The notes: generated from the sequence alone by a model not told the origin. 64,000 nt of DNA from Cytophagaceae bacterium (GCA_027486845.1 JAIXOL010000025.1:57899-121898); one strand, 5' to 3'; positions 1-9,210 are shown, counted from the first letter of the stretch. Made by a program: numbers and translations.

Positions 1-1303
1 TCTTTAAACCAAGTTTTGCTAGAGATCCTGTACTATCATCAACTCTTCTAAAATTTGGATTATTGTTTAAGTTATCGAAAAGAGGTGTTGCTTTGTTATC
101 AACCACATTATATTTACCTGTAGCATTCGGAAGTTCTCCTAAATCGGTAAATGCAGTTAGGTTTCGCATCGACTCAATATTGTTCGTCCGGTTGGTAACA
201 TAAACTTCCAAACGAGTAATTCTAACACCTGAAAGCACTAAAGGGAGATTTTGAAGCGATTTTTCATAATTATCTCTAAAAAATTGAGCTAAAAAGAAGT
301 GTCGGTTTTCGTCATAATTATCACAACGCACCTCAAAAGTTCGACTTTGTTGACCTCCATTTAATACAATAGATTCGGTTCTTGAACGCTGTTGAGCAAC
401 AACAGCAGTTACATCTAATTTTCCAAATCTGAATGCAGCTTTTACACCCATTAGGTTCTGAACGCCAGGAATCAACTGACTTTTTACGGGCATACTGATG
501 TTTCCACCTTCAACTTTTTGGAGTATATCTTCGGGCTTATTTTTAAAATTTAATTTTAATTGATTTTCAAAATTAAAGGCGGCTTTGGTATCAAGATTGG
601 TTAAAACCCCTAATTTGTCACCAATTTTGCCGTTAAAATTGATATTTATTTGTTCATTAAAGTTGAAAAGCGTTTGTTTTCTTTGAATAAGCGGCAAGAA
701 AGGATTATCAATAAACTGTTTAATAAGTTGGAAATCGAGTGTTACGAATCCATTGGGTTTGAGGTCAGGTAGACTCCCTCCGAAAATTCGATCAACAATT
801 GGATTTTTTTCTAATAAAGGTTTAAGTCCACGACCACTGACGGCACTTTTCCCATCTTGAAGATTTTCATAATCTCTTAAAATGCTTCGGCGAACACTGG
901 CTTTTTGTATGCTCGAATATTCATTAAATGTAATAGCTTGAGGAATTTTATAGTCAATTCTTTTTCCAGCTTTTTCACTAATTGAGATTTCTTTTGCGTT
1001 TGGCGAAAGTTTGAAATCTGTAATAATATTTTTGGAATCCTTTAAATAAAAAGGAGATTGAGGAACTTTAGCAGCATATCGATTCAAATAACGGTCTTGC
1101 CAACGATAACTCGGTCGGCTTCCAGATCGCAAAATGACCGTATCCTTCTCTAGTATAGCAAGTGAGTCAATCTTTGTTTTCTCAAAAGTAGCTGTACTTT
1201 TCTTACGATTTTGAGCGTATAAGTAGTTGTTACTTATTAATTCTAAAACGCAAAAAAGTAATAGTAAAGTAACACGATTTAGTTTTAACAGCTGTCTGAA
1301 CAT
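1..1303 (-). CDS. sprA: Cell-surface protein SprA, N-terminal part (cut by window edge)
   Basis: This is the first 434 codons of a much larger gene that runs off the left edge. My translation starts MFRQLLKLNRVTLLLLFCVL, a short basic and then hydrophobic signal peptide ending near YAQ. It continues with segments typical of SprA, such as INFNGKIGDKLGVLTNLDTK and VEGGNISMPVKSQLIPGVQN. SprA (called Sov in Porphyromonas) is the giant outer-membrane translocon of the type IX secretion system and is needed for gliding in flavobacteria. Location just downstream of ruvA on the same strand is a common Bacteroidota arrangement. The ATG is the first after the upstream gap of about 170 bp. The family assignment is firm; whether the gene is complete cannot be seen here. 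Confidence 0.9.
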   Translation of the reverse strand, partial: MFRQLLKLNRVTLLLLFCVLELISNNYLYAQNRKKSTATFEKTKIDSLAILEKDTVILRSGSRPSYRWQDRYLNRYAAKVPQSPFYLKDSKNIITDFKLSPNAKEISISEKAGKRIDYKIPQAITFNEYSSIQKASVRRSILRDYENLQDGKSAVSGRGLKPLLEKNPIVDRIFGGSLPDLKPNGFVTLDFQLIKQFIDNPFLPLIQRKQTLFNFNEQININFNGKIGDKLGVLTNLDTKAAFNFENQLKLNFKNKPEDILQKVEGGNISMPVKSQLIPGVQNLMGVKAAFRFGKLDVTAVVAQQRSRTESIVLNGGQQSRTFEVRCDNYDENRHFFLAQFFRDNYEKSLQNLPLVLSGVRITRLEVYVTNRTNNIESMRNLTAFTDLGELPNATGKYNVVDNKATPLFDNLNNNPNFRRVDDSTGSLAKLGLK

Positions 1304-1471
1304 ACAGTTTTTTAGGAAATTTCAAAAGGAGTATCAAGAACTAAACGACTAAAACCTTGCCAATATTCTATGAAGACTTAATTTTTAGCTTGTTTTTTAG
1401 TTTTTAGCAAAATATTAACGTTGAATAAGTTTTTTTGAATTATTAATAATCCGTTATTTTATTCAATAGTA

Positions 1472-2065
1472 TTAGCGAAGAGCGAGTTTTATTAGCTGCT
1501 CAACCGTAACATCATTGCCTTCACGCTTCAGAATTAGGTCAATACTCTTCTCAGCTGTAGCCCTAGGTATTCCAAGCATTACCAAAGCTGCAAGCGATTC
1601 GTTTCGAACTTTTGCATTTTCGGTGTTGAAGATATTTGGTGTTACTCCACTTATTAGGTTGTCTTTTTTCAATTTATCTTTCAGCTCAATTATAGCTCTC
1701 TGTGCGGTTTTAAGGCCAATACCTTTAATACTTTGTATCGTTTTTACATCTTCACTAACTAAAGCTTGCTTAATTTCCGGAGAAGATAGAGAGGAAAGCA
1801 TAACCAATGCAGTACTTGGCCCAATGCCCGAAACGCTGGTAAGGTCTTCAAATAAAACTTTTTCTTCAGCATCGTGGAAGCCAAATAGAGTATGAGAATC
1901 TTCTCTGATAATCAGCAAGGTATGCAGTTTACAACGTTCTCCTGTATTGTGTAGAGCGGCATATGTTTGTAAAGAAATTTTTACTTGGTATCCAACACCG
2001 CTCACATCTATAATAACGTAAGATGGGTCTTTATAGGCAAGTTTTCCGTCGAGATATGCAATCAT
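1472..2065 (-). CDS. ruvA: Holliday junction branch migration protein RuvA
   Basis: The protein has 197 residues, the usual RuvA length. An N-terminal OB-fold (MIAYLDGKL... IDVSGVGYQVKIS) is followed by two helix-hairpin-helix motifs, SVSGIGPSTALVML near residue 77 and IKGIGLKTAQRAIIELKDKL near 113. A C-terminal RuvB-binding domain ends LIKLALR. RuvA tetramers hold the four-way junction in square form while the RuvB motor drives branch migration. ruvB is not in the window. The upstream gene ends only 45 bp away, so co-transcription with it is possible. sprA follows after a gap of 168 bp. Confidence 0.97.
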   Translation of the reverse strand: MIAYLDGKLAYKDPSYVIIDVSGVGYQVKISLQTYAALHNTGERCKLHTLLIIREDSHTLFGFHDAEEKVLFEDLTSVSGIGPSTALVMLSSLSSPEIKQALVSEDVKTIQSIKGIGLKTAQRAIIELKDKLKKDNLISGVTPNIFNTENAKVRNESLAALVMLGIPRATAEKSIDLILKREGNDVTVEQLIKLALR

Positions 2066-2110
2066 GTTTTTCGAATTTATTCGGGCGTATGCGATACGTC
2101 CCTATGGCTA

Positions 2111-2656
2111 TTATTTTATAATATTCAATCTCAATCCTCCGCTAACTTGCGGATTGATGAAAAAAGGTGATGGTAATGCTTCCACATAAAGTCCTGCATC
2201 AACAAAAAATGCCAATGGCTGATTAGGTATTTTTAGCTCAAAACCAGCTGTTCCGCTTGGTCCAAGTGATATTTTTTTTGTATGGTCAGTTTTTTGTCCC
2301 TTAAGAATATCTGCATAGTGACTTCGATTGTTGATTTGAGCCCCAAAACCGTAATAAACATGAGCCCAATCTTTTCTAAAAATTTCTAGTTGCCACAAAT
2401 AGTGTCCTTGAATCATTAAGCCGGCTGTTTTGTATTCTCCAGCATTGTATCTTCTTTGTCGATTATAAATAAAACCATAAGTACCAATATTTACATCAAA
2501 AGCTTTATCTCCATTTTGGAAATATTTTCTGAGGTTAAAACCTAGAGGTTCTCCAACTCTGAAGCCAGCCGCCCAATTATAATCATATTGTGCGAAAGTT
2601 TCGGAGTTTATACTAAAAAATAAGGTAGTTATGCAAGCACAAAGTAGTTTTTTCAT
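2111..2656 (-). CDS. Secreted, probable small outer-membrane beta-barrel protein
   Basis: This protein of 181 residues is of unknown function. A clear signal peptide (MKKLLCACITTLFFSINSETFA) is followed by alternating hydrophobic/polar strands rich in aromatic and glycine residues (YNWAAGFRVGEPLGFNLRKY, INPQVSGGLRLNIIK). This resembles the small outer-membrane barrels common in Bacteroidota. The last strand ends in a hydrophobic residue followed by Lys, so it lacks the classic terminal Phe. No catalytic motif is visible. A terminator-like hairpin lies between this gene and the DUF3299 gene upstream, so it is probably transcribed separately from the ABC operon, possibly together with ruvA. The barrel topology is inferred from residue pattern only. 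Confidence 0.7.
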   Translation of the reverse strand: MKKLLCACITTLFFSINSETFAQYDYNWAAGFRVGEPLGFNLRKYFQNGDKAFDVNIGTYGFIYNRQRRYNAGEYKTAGLMIQGHYLWQLEIFRKDWAHVYYGFGAQINNRSHYADILKGQKTDHTKKISLGPSGTAGFELKIPNQPLAFFVDAGLYVEALPSPFFINPQVSGGLRLNIIK

Positions 2657-2742
2657 TGTTTTTTTTGATTCACTGATTGCAAGAATTTGTCAAAAATATA
2701 AAATACTGTTTATCAAACGAAATTTTATTAACTATATTCAAT

Positions 2743-2773
2743 AAAAAAGCGTCTGAATTTGCATTCGACGCTC
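2743..2773 (-). terminator. Rho-independent terminator of the ABC/DUF3299 operon
   Basis: On the minus strand, AGCGTC-GAAT pairs with ATTC-(A)GACGCT around a short loop, and the stem is followed directly by a run of six T residues. It lies 25 bp after the DUF3299 stop codon and about 90 bp before the next gene, which fits the end of the ABC transporter transcript. Confidence 0.75.
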
Positions 2774-2798
2774 TTCATTTTATTGTATTAATGTATAT

Positions 2799-3251
2799 TT
2801 ATAAAACTAAATCTGTATTTACCAAAATATAATTTAGTTCATTAATATCATCGGCATTTAGTTTCAATGTCCCTTTTACAGTCACTCTGTCGTCGGTATT
2901 GAAGCGTTTAGTTGATTTTTTAAATTTGATTTGCACAACCGATTCTGGTCCAGCACCGCCACAAAAGAAACATGAGCTATATGGATTAGCCGAAAGCACA
3001 TAAACATTGGCATCAACGTCAACTGGAATCATATAGCCTGTCAACATGATTTCCTTATCTTTTAAGTTGGCCACTTTTTGGCCAAAAGTAGGATAGAGTA
3101 TAAACATTGATTCTTCGGCACTCCATTTTTTCTTAAAAGTTACGTCACGAAGTGTTTCCCAAGTGATTTTGGTAGGCTCATCAGCATAAGTAAAAGATAA
3201 TAATGATAAGGCGAAAATGCCAAGTATGATTCTTGTGGTTAAATTTTTCAT
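2799..3251 (-). CDS. DUF3299-type periplasmic protein linked to an ABC transporter
   Basis: The protein has 150 residues. A signal peptide (MKNLTTRIILGIFALSLLSFTYA) is followed by a small domain with the segments VTGYMIPVD-like (LTGYMIPVDVDANVY), a cysteine pair in SSCFFCGGAGPESVVQIKF, and a C-terminal beta-rich part (VTVKGTLKLNADD). These match what I know of the DUF3299 family, found beside MacB/LolC-like ABC transporters; in Vibrio such a cassette (Zrg) has been linked to zinc uptake. It is the third gene of a three-gene unit, 41 bp after the permease. The CxxC pair could bind metal or a thiol partner. The family call is from memory and the metal role is inferred. Confidence 0.7.
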   Translation of the reverse strand: MKNLTTRIILGIFALSLLSFTYADEPTKITWETLRDVTFKKKWSAEESMFILYPTFGQKVANLKDKEIMLTGYMIPVDVDANVYVLSANPYSSCFFCGGAGPESVVQIKFKKSTKRFNTDDRVTVKGTLKLNADDINELNYILVNTDLVL

Positions 3252-3292
3252 TTTATTGATTTTGAAAGTGTAAAGTTCTTGAAATAAAAAAG

Positions 3293-4492
3293 TTATTCGG
3301 TCGCCAATGTTTTTGAAATATTGATTCTGTAAATACCTAATGATGGAATGGCAGCAGCCAAAATTCCGACTAATAAGGCACCAATAAATAAATATATTTC
3401 GCCAGTTTGTAAACTAAATTGACTCAAATTGAAATGGAATTTCTTGCTTAAAGCATTTGAAATCAAATAGATACCAATTCTACTTAAGACAATTCCCGCA
3501 ATAAAACCAAGCAAAGATAAAATAATACCTTCTAATAACAACATCAAAAATAAACGAGTTCGGCTTGCACCCATTGAAAGCATCAAGGCCATTTCGTATT
3601 TTCGTTCTTTTAATGAATTATAAAGTGATACAAATACACTAATTCCTGAGATAAGCATTATTACTGCTGCCAAAAATTGTAAACCTTCAATACCAATTCC
3701 CAATAATTCAAACAATCGATTAACCTCTATAGCGGGGACCGCCGCTTGCAATTTTGAATTTTGGTTGATGTTACGTGGCATCGTCATCATACCCATTGGA
3801 GAGCGGAATTTGATGATTGCACTGGTTATTTCGCGTTTAATAGTACTATCAGCTGCTTCATTTTCATGGTTTTCATCTTTATGTTCGTGAACATCCCAAA
3901 CGCTATTCAAACTTGTCAAAATCAAATTGTCAACGACAGAATTGTTGTAATCTAAAATTCCGACTACTTTATAATTGCTTTCTTTGTGTTTTTCACCTTC
4001 CGAATCCAGTCCGTGGGAACTGCCAAAAGTATCACCAACTTTTAAATTGGCATTTTTGGCCGTAGAGGCTCCTAAAACCACTTCCAAATTACCTTTGAAC
4101 ATTTTTCCAGAAGCTATTTGGGTCTTAAAATGCTCAAAATACTTTTTGTTTGTACCAACTATTCTATATCCTTGATAATTATCGCCCATTGAAAGTGGAA
4201 TCATTTCTTTTACCAAAGGGTTTTGAGCAATTGCCAGTACATCATCTAAAAAAATATTTCCAGTTGGATTGTCAATTTGATAAACTGACGATAATATCAA
4301 TTGAAGCGGACTGCCTTTTGCTCCAACTACCAAATCAATGCCGCTGATATTTTTGGCGAATTTATCCTGTAATTGTTTTCCTAAAAGCATCAACAAAGAA
4401 ATCATGGCGATGCCAAGGGTCATTAATAAAATACACAAAAAACTATTGAGTTTTTTGTCAAGTATATTTTTCCAACTTATTTTAAAAAGCAT
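3293..4492 (-). CDS. ABC transporter permease, FtsX/MacB-type
   Basis: The permease has 399 residues when started at the ATG before LFKISWKN. A longer reading from an upstream TTG would add 18 unlikely residues. Topology is that of MacB/LolC permeases: one N-terminal helix (FLCILLMTLGIAMISLLMLL), a long periplasmic domain, then three C-terminal helices with the FtsX core (LLGIGIEGLQFLAAVIMLIS, YEMALMLSMGASRTRLFLML). The periplasmic domain carries a His/Glu-rich stretch (DVHEHKDENHENE) and another in SSHGLDSEGEKHKE, unusual for LolC and suggestive of metal binding. It pairs with the ATPase upstream and the DUF3299 protein downstream. The exported or imported substrate is not known. Confidence 0.88.
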   Translation of the reverse strand: MLFKISWKNILDKKLNSFLCILLMTLGIAMISLLMLLGKQLQDKFAKNISGIDLVVGAKGSPLQLILSSVYQIDNPTGNIFLDDVLAIAQNPLVKEMIPLSMGDNYQGYRIVGTNKKYFEHFKTQIASGKMFKGNLEVVLGASTAKNANLKVGDTFGSSHGLDSEGEKHKESNYKVVGILDYNNSVVDNLILTSLNSVWDVHEHKDENHENEAADSTIKREITSAIIKFRSPMGMMTMPRNINQNSKLQAAVPAIEVNRLFELLGIGIEGLQFLAAVIMLISGISVFVSLYNSLKERKYEMALMLSMGASRTRLFLMLLLEGIILSLLGFIAGIVLSRIGIYLISNALSKKFHFNLSQFSLQTGEIYLFIGALLVGILAAAIPSLGIYRINISKTLATE

Positions 4493-4658
4493 ATTTTTGA
4501 TTGACGATTTAAGAATATCGATTATCAAATTGTCTTCTCCGAACAAATTTCAAACGGCAGATTAAAAGCTAAATCTGCCAAATTAGTTATTTATTAGGTG
4601 AATGATGAAATTTGCGATTACACAAATTTGTAAATCATTATTAGTAAATCGTAATTTG

Positions 4659-5285
4659 TTAAAGTGTTATAATATTTTTAAAATTATCTTTCAATCTTTG
4701 GTCATGTGTTACTATTACTAAGGCAGCACCGATATTTTTCGATTGATTTTCAAGTAATTCTATTACTCTTTTACAGTTTTCGTCATCTAAATTAGAAGTT
4801 GGTTCATCGGCCAAAATTACATCTGGATTATTCATTAATGCTCGTGCGATACTCACACGTTGTTGTTCGCCGCCACTCAATATTGTGGTATTTTTATCAA
4901 GAAGGTCACTAATTCCTAAATTCTGAGCTAGGCTTTGAGCTTTTGTTTTCGATTGCTTTTTGTCGGCAAGGTAATTTGCTAATAATAAATTATCCAATAC
5001 ATTCAACGAATTTACAAAGTGTGGTTTCTGATAAATGATTCCGAGATGATTGGCCCGCATTTGGCTTGCATCTTTGGCCGTCAGCATTGCCAATTCCTTT
5101 TCCTGTATTTTTATTGAACCAGAATTTGGGGTAAGAAGCAACGCAAGTAAATGAAGAAGCGTTGTTTTGCCAGTTCCTGAATTTCCTAAGATAAGTAAAG
5201 TCTCACCTTTTTCGCAACTAAATGAAGGAAAATTGAACGTCTTTTTAATATCGTATGAAAAACTAAGTTCGGAGCAAACAAGCAT
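4659..5285 (-). CDS. ABC transporter ATP-binding protein, LolD/MacB-type
   Basis: This single nucleotide-binding domain of 208 residues has Walker A GNSGTGKTT near residue 33, Q-loop (YQKPHF), signature LSGGEQQRVSIARAL, Walker B VILADEPTSNLD and the switch His in VTHDQ. The sequence belongs to the LolD/MacB/FtsE group that works with FtsX-type permeases, and such a permease is encoded 166 bp downstream. It is the first gene of the unit, starting about 20 nt after a predicted transcription start whose promoter overlaps a palindrome. The LolD name is avoided because the neighbour set (DUF3299, His-rich permease loop) differs from lipoprotein-sorting loci. Confidence 0.92.
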   Translation of the reverse strand: MLVCSELSFSYDIKKTFNFPSFSCEKGETLLILGNSGTGKTTLLHLLALLLTPNSGSIKIQEKELAMLTAKDASQMRANHLGIIYQKPHFVNSLNVLDNLLLANYLADKKQSKTKAQSLAQNLGISDLLDKNTTILSGGEQQRVSIARALMNNPDVILADEPTSNLDDENCKRVIELLENQSKNIGAALVIVTHDQRLKDNFKNIITL

Positions 5286-5312
5286 TGTATAGGTTTTTTT
5301 GATTCATTAATT

Positions 5313-5345
5313 CAAATATACTACATAACAGTTATTTAGTACAAG
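5313..5345 (-). promoter_or_regulatory. Promoter with embedded 23-bp palindromic operator for the ABC operon
   Basis: Reading the minus strand, a -33-like CTTG (5345-5342) is followed by 21 nt and a perfect Bacteroidota -7 element TATATTTG (5320-5313). The spacer is almost exactly a palindrome, TACTAAATAAC-T-GTTATGTAGTA (5319-5341), with 11-nt arms that differ at one position. Its tip overlaps the -7 element by two bases. An operator placed like this should block RNA polymerase when occupied. The size and the 1-nt centre are compatible with Fur/Zur-family sites but do not match a consensus I can name. Confidence 0.7.
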
Positions 5346-5504
5346 ATTTTTTTCGTTTCATCATTAAAAATTAATCTTTCAATATAAATTTGAGTTTCGC
5401 AAATAGTAATTATATTTAATTGAAATTGTGAACTAATTTTGTTAAAAAACAATTCTCTATAAAGTTAGTAGATTATTTGTTTAATTTTTAAACTAAATCA
5501 AATT

Positions 5505-6140
5505 ATGTCACTTAGATTAGGCGATATCGCACCAGACTTTACTGCTGAAACTACGCAGGGAACAATTAATTTTCATGAATGGCTTGGTGATTCTTGGGGA
5601 ATGTTATTTTCACATCCAGCTGATTTTACACCGGTTTGTACAACAGAATTAGGAAAAACAGCACTTTTAAAAGACGATTTTGCCAAAAGAGGCGTGAAAG
5701 TAATAGCTGTTTCGGTTGACGATTTAGCTTCACATAGCAAATGGGTGCCAGATATTGAAGAAGTTAATGATGTAAAAGTAAACTTCCCAATAATCGCTGA
5801 TGCCGATCGAAACGTGGCAACTTTGTATGACATGATTCACCCAAATGCTTCTGAAAAAGCAACTGTTCGTTCAGTATTCATTATTGGGCCAGATAAAAAA
5901 GTCAAATTAACTCTAACTTATCCTGCATCAACTGGTCGTAATTTTACTGAATTGCTCCGCGTAATTGATTCGCTTCAATTAACAGCAAATTATCAAGTGG
6001 CTACTCCTGCTGATTGGAAAGCAGGCGAAGATACCATTGTTGTTCCAGCCGTTTCGACAGAAGATGCAATTATGAAATTCCCTAAAGGAGTGAGAGTTGT
6101 TAAACCTTATTTACGTTACACTCCGCAGCCCAATAAGTAA
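5505..6140 (+). CDS. 1-Cys peroxiredoxin (Prx6 group)
   Basis: The protein has 211 residues. The peroxidatic cysteine is Cys45 in HPADFTPVCTTELG, with the conserved Thr and Arg environment of AhpC/TSA proteins. There is no second (resolving) cysteine. The C-terminal arm (KGVRVVKPYLRYTPQP) is typical of the Prx6 group. It reduces hydrogen peroxide or organic peroxides in the cytoplasm with an external thiol donor. The gene is divergent from the ABC operon, with a 219-bp shared intergenic region. A TAATTTTG element about 65 bp upstream fits the -7 consensus but lacks a good -33. A strong terminator follows, so it is probably monocistronic. Confidence 0.95.
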   Translation: MSLRLGDIAPDFTAETTQGTINFHEWLGDSWGMLFSHPADFTPVCTTELGKTALLKDDFAKRGVKVIAVSVDDLASHSKWVPDIEEVNDVKVNFPIIADADRNVATLYDMIHPNASEKATVRSVFIIGPDKKVKLTLTYPASTGRNFTELLRVIDSLQLTANYQVATPADWKAGEDTIVVPAVSTEDAIMKFPKGVRVVKPYLRYTPQPNK

Positions 6141-6157
6141 ACATCTGAATTTTAAGT

Positions 6158-6193
6158 AAAAGTGGCATACTTTGAAACTATGCCACTTTTTTT
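6158..6193 (+). terminator. Rho-independent terminator after the peroxiredoxin gene
   Basis: A perfect 12-bp stem (AAAAGTGGCATA / TATGCCACTTTT) with a 9-nt loop is followed by a T run. It begins 17 bp after the stop codon. Confidence 0.9.
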
Positions 6194-6329
6194 GTCAAAT
6201 AATTATTAAATTATCAAGTTTCATTCACTAAACAAGCATTTAGTTTTAATCACAATGCATTTTATTTACTTTTACATATTATTTGCAATATTATCTACGT
6301 AGTTAGATTTATAATTGCTTTTGAGTTTA

Positions 6330-7133
6330 ATGAAAAAGAAAATGAAATTGAGTCTTTGGAAAAGATTTCTGAATCAGATTTTTTCCTTACGTGGACTCTA
6401 TGTTTTGATTGTTATTGTCTTAATCACTTTATATCCAGTATATGTAAGTGATAGTCAACGGTGGACTTATATTGAGAGTTTTGGAATTAAACTACCTTTA
6501 AGATACACTATTCACGGAATTGATGTTTCTCACCACAACAATAAAATTGACTGGCATAGGGTAAAAAATAGCATCGAAGATAAAGTAGATATAAGTTTTT
6601 GTTTCATAAAGGCTACTGAAGGAGAAGATTTAAAAGACCAAGATTTTGGGAACAACTGGCGAGAAGCAAAGAAAACTGGATTAATCAGAGGGGCGTATCA
6701 TTTTTATGTTCCGAGAGCAAATCCAGTTGAGCAAGCTCAAAATTTCATTGAATCAGTAGAATTAGAAGAAGGTGATTTTGTGCCTGTGTTAGATTTTGAG
6801 ATTCAAGGTACAAGTAAGCGGGTACGTACCAATCTTCTTGAAAATGTTAAAACCTTCATCAATATAATAGAAAACCATTATGGAGTAAAACCTATTATTT
6901 ATACCAATGGTCATATCTACAGAGAATATATTAAAGGAAATTTTGATAAGTATCCATTGTGGATTTCTAATTATGAAAGTCAAAAATTAGAAGGCTTTAA
7001 TAAAGCTCGACTTATGATGTGGCAACATAGTGCAACTGGAAAAGTCGATGGGATTCAAGGTGATGTCGATTTCAACGTTTTTGTTGCTTCCAAAAGTCAT
7101 TTAGATGATATTTGTATCAAGTCTGAGAATTAG
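6330..7133 (+). CDS. Membrane-anchored GH25 muramidase (lysozyme)
   Basis: The protein has 267 residues from the first ATG; an in-frame TTG 15 bp earlier is less likely. A basic N-terminus and one hydrophobic helix (LRGLYVLIVIVLITLYPVYV) act as signal anchor. The rest is a glycoside hydrolase 25 domain: GIDVSHHNNKIDW, FCFIKATEG, GAYHFYVP, the catalytic acidic pair region PVLDFEI, then IYTNGHIY, LWISNYE and WQHSATGKVDGIQGDVDFN. GH25 enzymes cleave the MurNAc-GlcNAc bond of peptidoglycan. Both key acidic residues (Asp in GIDVSH and the D/E of LDFE) are present, so it should be active, facing the periplasm. Role in cell-wall turnover is inferred. Confidence 0.92.
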   Translation: MKKKMKLSLWKRFLNQIFSLRGLYVLIVIVLITLYPVYVSDSQRWTYIESFGIKLPLRYTIHGIDVSHHNNKIDWHRVKNSIEDKVDISFCFIKATEGEDLKDQDFGNNWREAKKTGLIRGAYHFYVPRANPVEQAQNFIESVELEEGDFVPVLDFEIQGTSKRVRTNLLENVKTFINIIENHYGVKPIIYTNGHIYREYIKGNFDKYPLWISNYESQKLEGFNKARLMMWQHSATGKVDGIQGDVDFNVFVASKSHLDDICIKSEN

Positions 7134-7249
7134 ATGGATGGTAATTGGTCAACCAGTTTCAGTAAACTTCGATACCAATAACTAATTGCCTAATAATCAA
7201 TTAACCAATTTCTAAGTAACCCAGTTCATAAGTAACTATCAAAGAAAAT

Positions 7250-8896
7250 ATGCTTAACTCAATCAATTTTACTCAAACTCCTGCTTTCAAAAAACTTAAA
7301 GCTCATCACCGAACTATTAGCAAAAAACACTTAAAAGATTTATTTGTCGAAGATAAAAGTCGATTTAAGAAATTCTCAATTAGGTTTAATGATATTTTGC
7401 TTGATTATTCAAAAAACAATATTAATCGACGTACAATCGGTTATTTAACTGATTTGGCTAAAGAATGCGATTTGTCTAGTGCGATTGAACAAATGTTTAA
7501 TGGTGAAAAAATCAATCAAACTGAAAATCGTTCAGTGCTTCACGTTGCTCTGCGAAATCGCTCAAACACACCTATTTTTGTTGAAGGCAAAGACGTAATG
7601 CCCGAAGTGAATGATGTTTTAGAAAAAATGAAAACCTTTTCGGGAAAAGTTATTTCAGGTGCATGGAAAGGGTATAGCAATAAATCAATCACTGATATTG
7701 TAAATATTGGAATTGGCGGCTCTGATTTAGGCCCAGTAATGGTCACGGAAGCATTGAAGGCATATAAGAAAAAGAATATCAATATTCACTTTGTATCAAA
7801 TGTTGACGGAACTCACATTGTTGAAACTTTGAACAAAGTGAACCCTGAGACAACCTTATTTATGATTGCCTCAAAGACTTTCACAACGCAAGAAACAATG
7901 ACGAATGCCCTTTCGGCTCGCGATTGGTTTTTGCAAAGTGCTGTGAATGAGGAGTTTGTGAAAAAGCATTTTGTTGCGATTTCTACAAGTCAAAATTTAG
8001 TGGAGAAATTTGGTATCGACCCTGCCAATATGTTTGGTTTTTGGGATTGGGTAGGGGGACGTTATTCACTTTGGTCGGCAATTGGTTTATCAATTGCGTG
8101 TACGATTGGCTACGAGAATTTTGAGAAATTGTTGCTTGGAGCCCATGAAATGGATAACCATTTTCGTACTACACCTTTCGAAAAAAATATTCCAGTTGTG
8201 CTAGCACTTTTAGGTATATGGTATAATAATTTCTATGGTGCAGAATCTCAGGCAATTTTACCTTATGACCAATATTTACATCGTTTTGCAGCCTATTTTC
8301 AACAAGGTGATATGGAATCGAACGGTAAGTACATCGACCGAAGCGGAAACAAAGTTGAATATCAAACTGGACCAATAATTTGGGGAGAACCTGGTACAAA
8401 TGGTCAACATGCGTTCTATCAATTAATTCATCAAGGGACGAAATTGATTCCTGCTGATTTCATCGCACCAGCAATTTCTCACAATCCGTTGGGAGAGCAT
8501 CATAAGATGTTATTATCAAATTTCTTTGCACAAACTGAAGCTTTAATGAATGGTAAAACTAGGGCAGAAGTTAATGCGGAATTAACTGGAAAATCTGAGG
8601 AAGAAATAAATAAAATTGCACCATTCAAAGTTTTTGAAGGAAATCGACCAACCAATTCGATTTTGGTAAAGAAAGTTACTCCAAAAGTACTTGGAAGTTT
8701 AATTGCCATGTACGAGCACAAAATCTATGTGCAAGGTATCATTTGGAATGTATTTAGTTTCGATCAGTGGGGCGTAGAATTGGGAAAACAATTGGCTAAT
8801 AAAATTTATCCAGAATTGACAGATAATAATGCAATTGAAAGTCACGATAGTTCAACAAATGCTCTGATAAATCAATATAAAAACTGGAGAAAGTAA
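7250..8896 (+). CDS. pgi: Glucose-6-phosphate isomerase
   Basis: The enzyme has 548 residues, the length of the long bacterial/eukaryotic type. It interconverts glucose 6-phosphate and fructose 6-phosphate in the cytoplasm. Visible signatures are [13 protein letters not shown] for phosphate binding, [14 protein letters not shown], the family pattern [18 protein letters not shown], the catalytic Glu region (GDMESNGK) and the C-terminal [16 protein letters not shown] with its lysine. The gene is on its own, 116 bp after the muramidase, and has a terminator downstream. No sugar-nucleotide genes lie close by that would tie it to the polysaccharide clusters. Confidence 0.98.
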   Translation: MLNSINFTQTPAFKKLKAHHRTISKKHLKDLFVEDKSRFKKFSIRFNDILLDYSKNNINRRTIGYLTDLAKECDLSSAIEQMFNGEKINQTENRSVLHVALRNRSNTPIFVEGKDVMPEVNDVLEKMKTFSGKVISGAWKGYSNKSITDIVNIGIGGSDLGPVMVTEALKAYKKKNINIHFVSNVDGTHIVETLNKVNPETTLFMIASKTFTTQETMTNALSARDWFLQSAVNEEFVKKHFVAISTSQNLVEKFGIDPANMFGFWDWVGGRYSLWSAIGLSIACTIGYENFEKLLLGAHEMDNHFRTTPFEKNIPVVLALLGIWYNNFYGAESQAILPYDQYLHRFAAYFQQGDMESNGKYIDRSGNKVEYQTGPIIWGEPGTNGQHAFYQLIHQGTKLIPADFIAPAISHNPLGEHHKMLLSNFFAQTEALMNGKTRAEVNAELTGKSEEEINKIAPFKVFEGNRPTNSILVKKVTPKVLGSLIAMYEHKIYVQGIIWNVFSFDQWGVELGKQLANKIYPELTDNNAIESHDSSTNALINQYKNWRK

Positions 8897-8920
8897 ATTT
8901 TTAAATATTTTGATTTTAAT

Positions 8921-8950
8921 AAAAGGCTGCATTAATAAGTAGTCTTTTGT
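8921..8950 (+). terminator. Probable terminator after pgi
   Basis: A 10-bp stem (AAAAGGCTGC / GTAGTCTTTT, two G-U pairs) closes an 8-nt A/T loop and runs into a T-rich tail, 24 bp after the stop codon. The rest of the stretch to about 9170 is A/T-rich with no gene or structure I can support. Confidence 0.6.
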
Positions 8951-9178
8951 TTGACCAATTCTATTGATTAAGCAGTATTTTATATTACAAATATCCTATT
9001 AATTGATTTAAAATTGTTTTTTGAATAACTTAAGATTTTTCCAATCTTCGTGTGAAAATTTAATAATTTCCATTTAAATATTATTTTTTTCATCAAAGTA
9101 TTATGAATTTTCTATGTTTTCATATTTTTTTGAAAAAATAAAAAGTACGGAATTTTTTAAAAAATAATGTCGTTTACA

Positions 9179-9210
9179 TTTGGAAATTACAATTAGGTAC
9201 AATATCTTTG
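9179..9210 (+). promoter_or_regulatory. Bacteroidota-type promoter of the LysM gene
   Basis: A TTTG at 9179-9182 and TATCTTTG at 9203-9210 are separated by 20 nt, matching the -33/-7 consensus TTTG-N~20-TAnnTTTG. Transcription would begin near 9214, leaving a 5' leader of about 160 nt before the ATG at 9376. Confidence 0.8.

Noticed and set aside
2657..2742. A promoter for the outer-membrane-like gene (CAAAAATA, with CAAA further right, on the minus strand).
   Set aside because: The -7 match is good but the distance to the TTTG is only 15 nt, outside the usual range.
4493..4546. A longer N-terminus for the ABC permease from a TTG.
   Set aside because: The added 18 residues lack a matching family segment, while the ATG at 4492 starts directly at the usual cytoplasmic KISWKN region.
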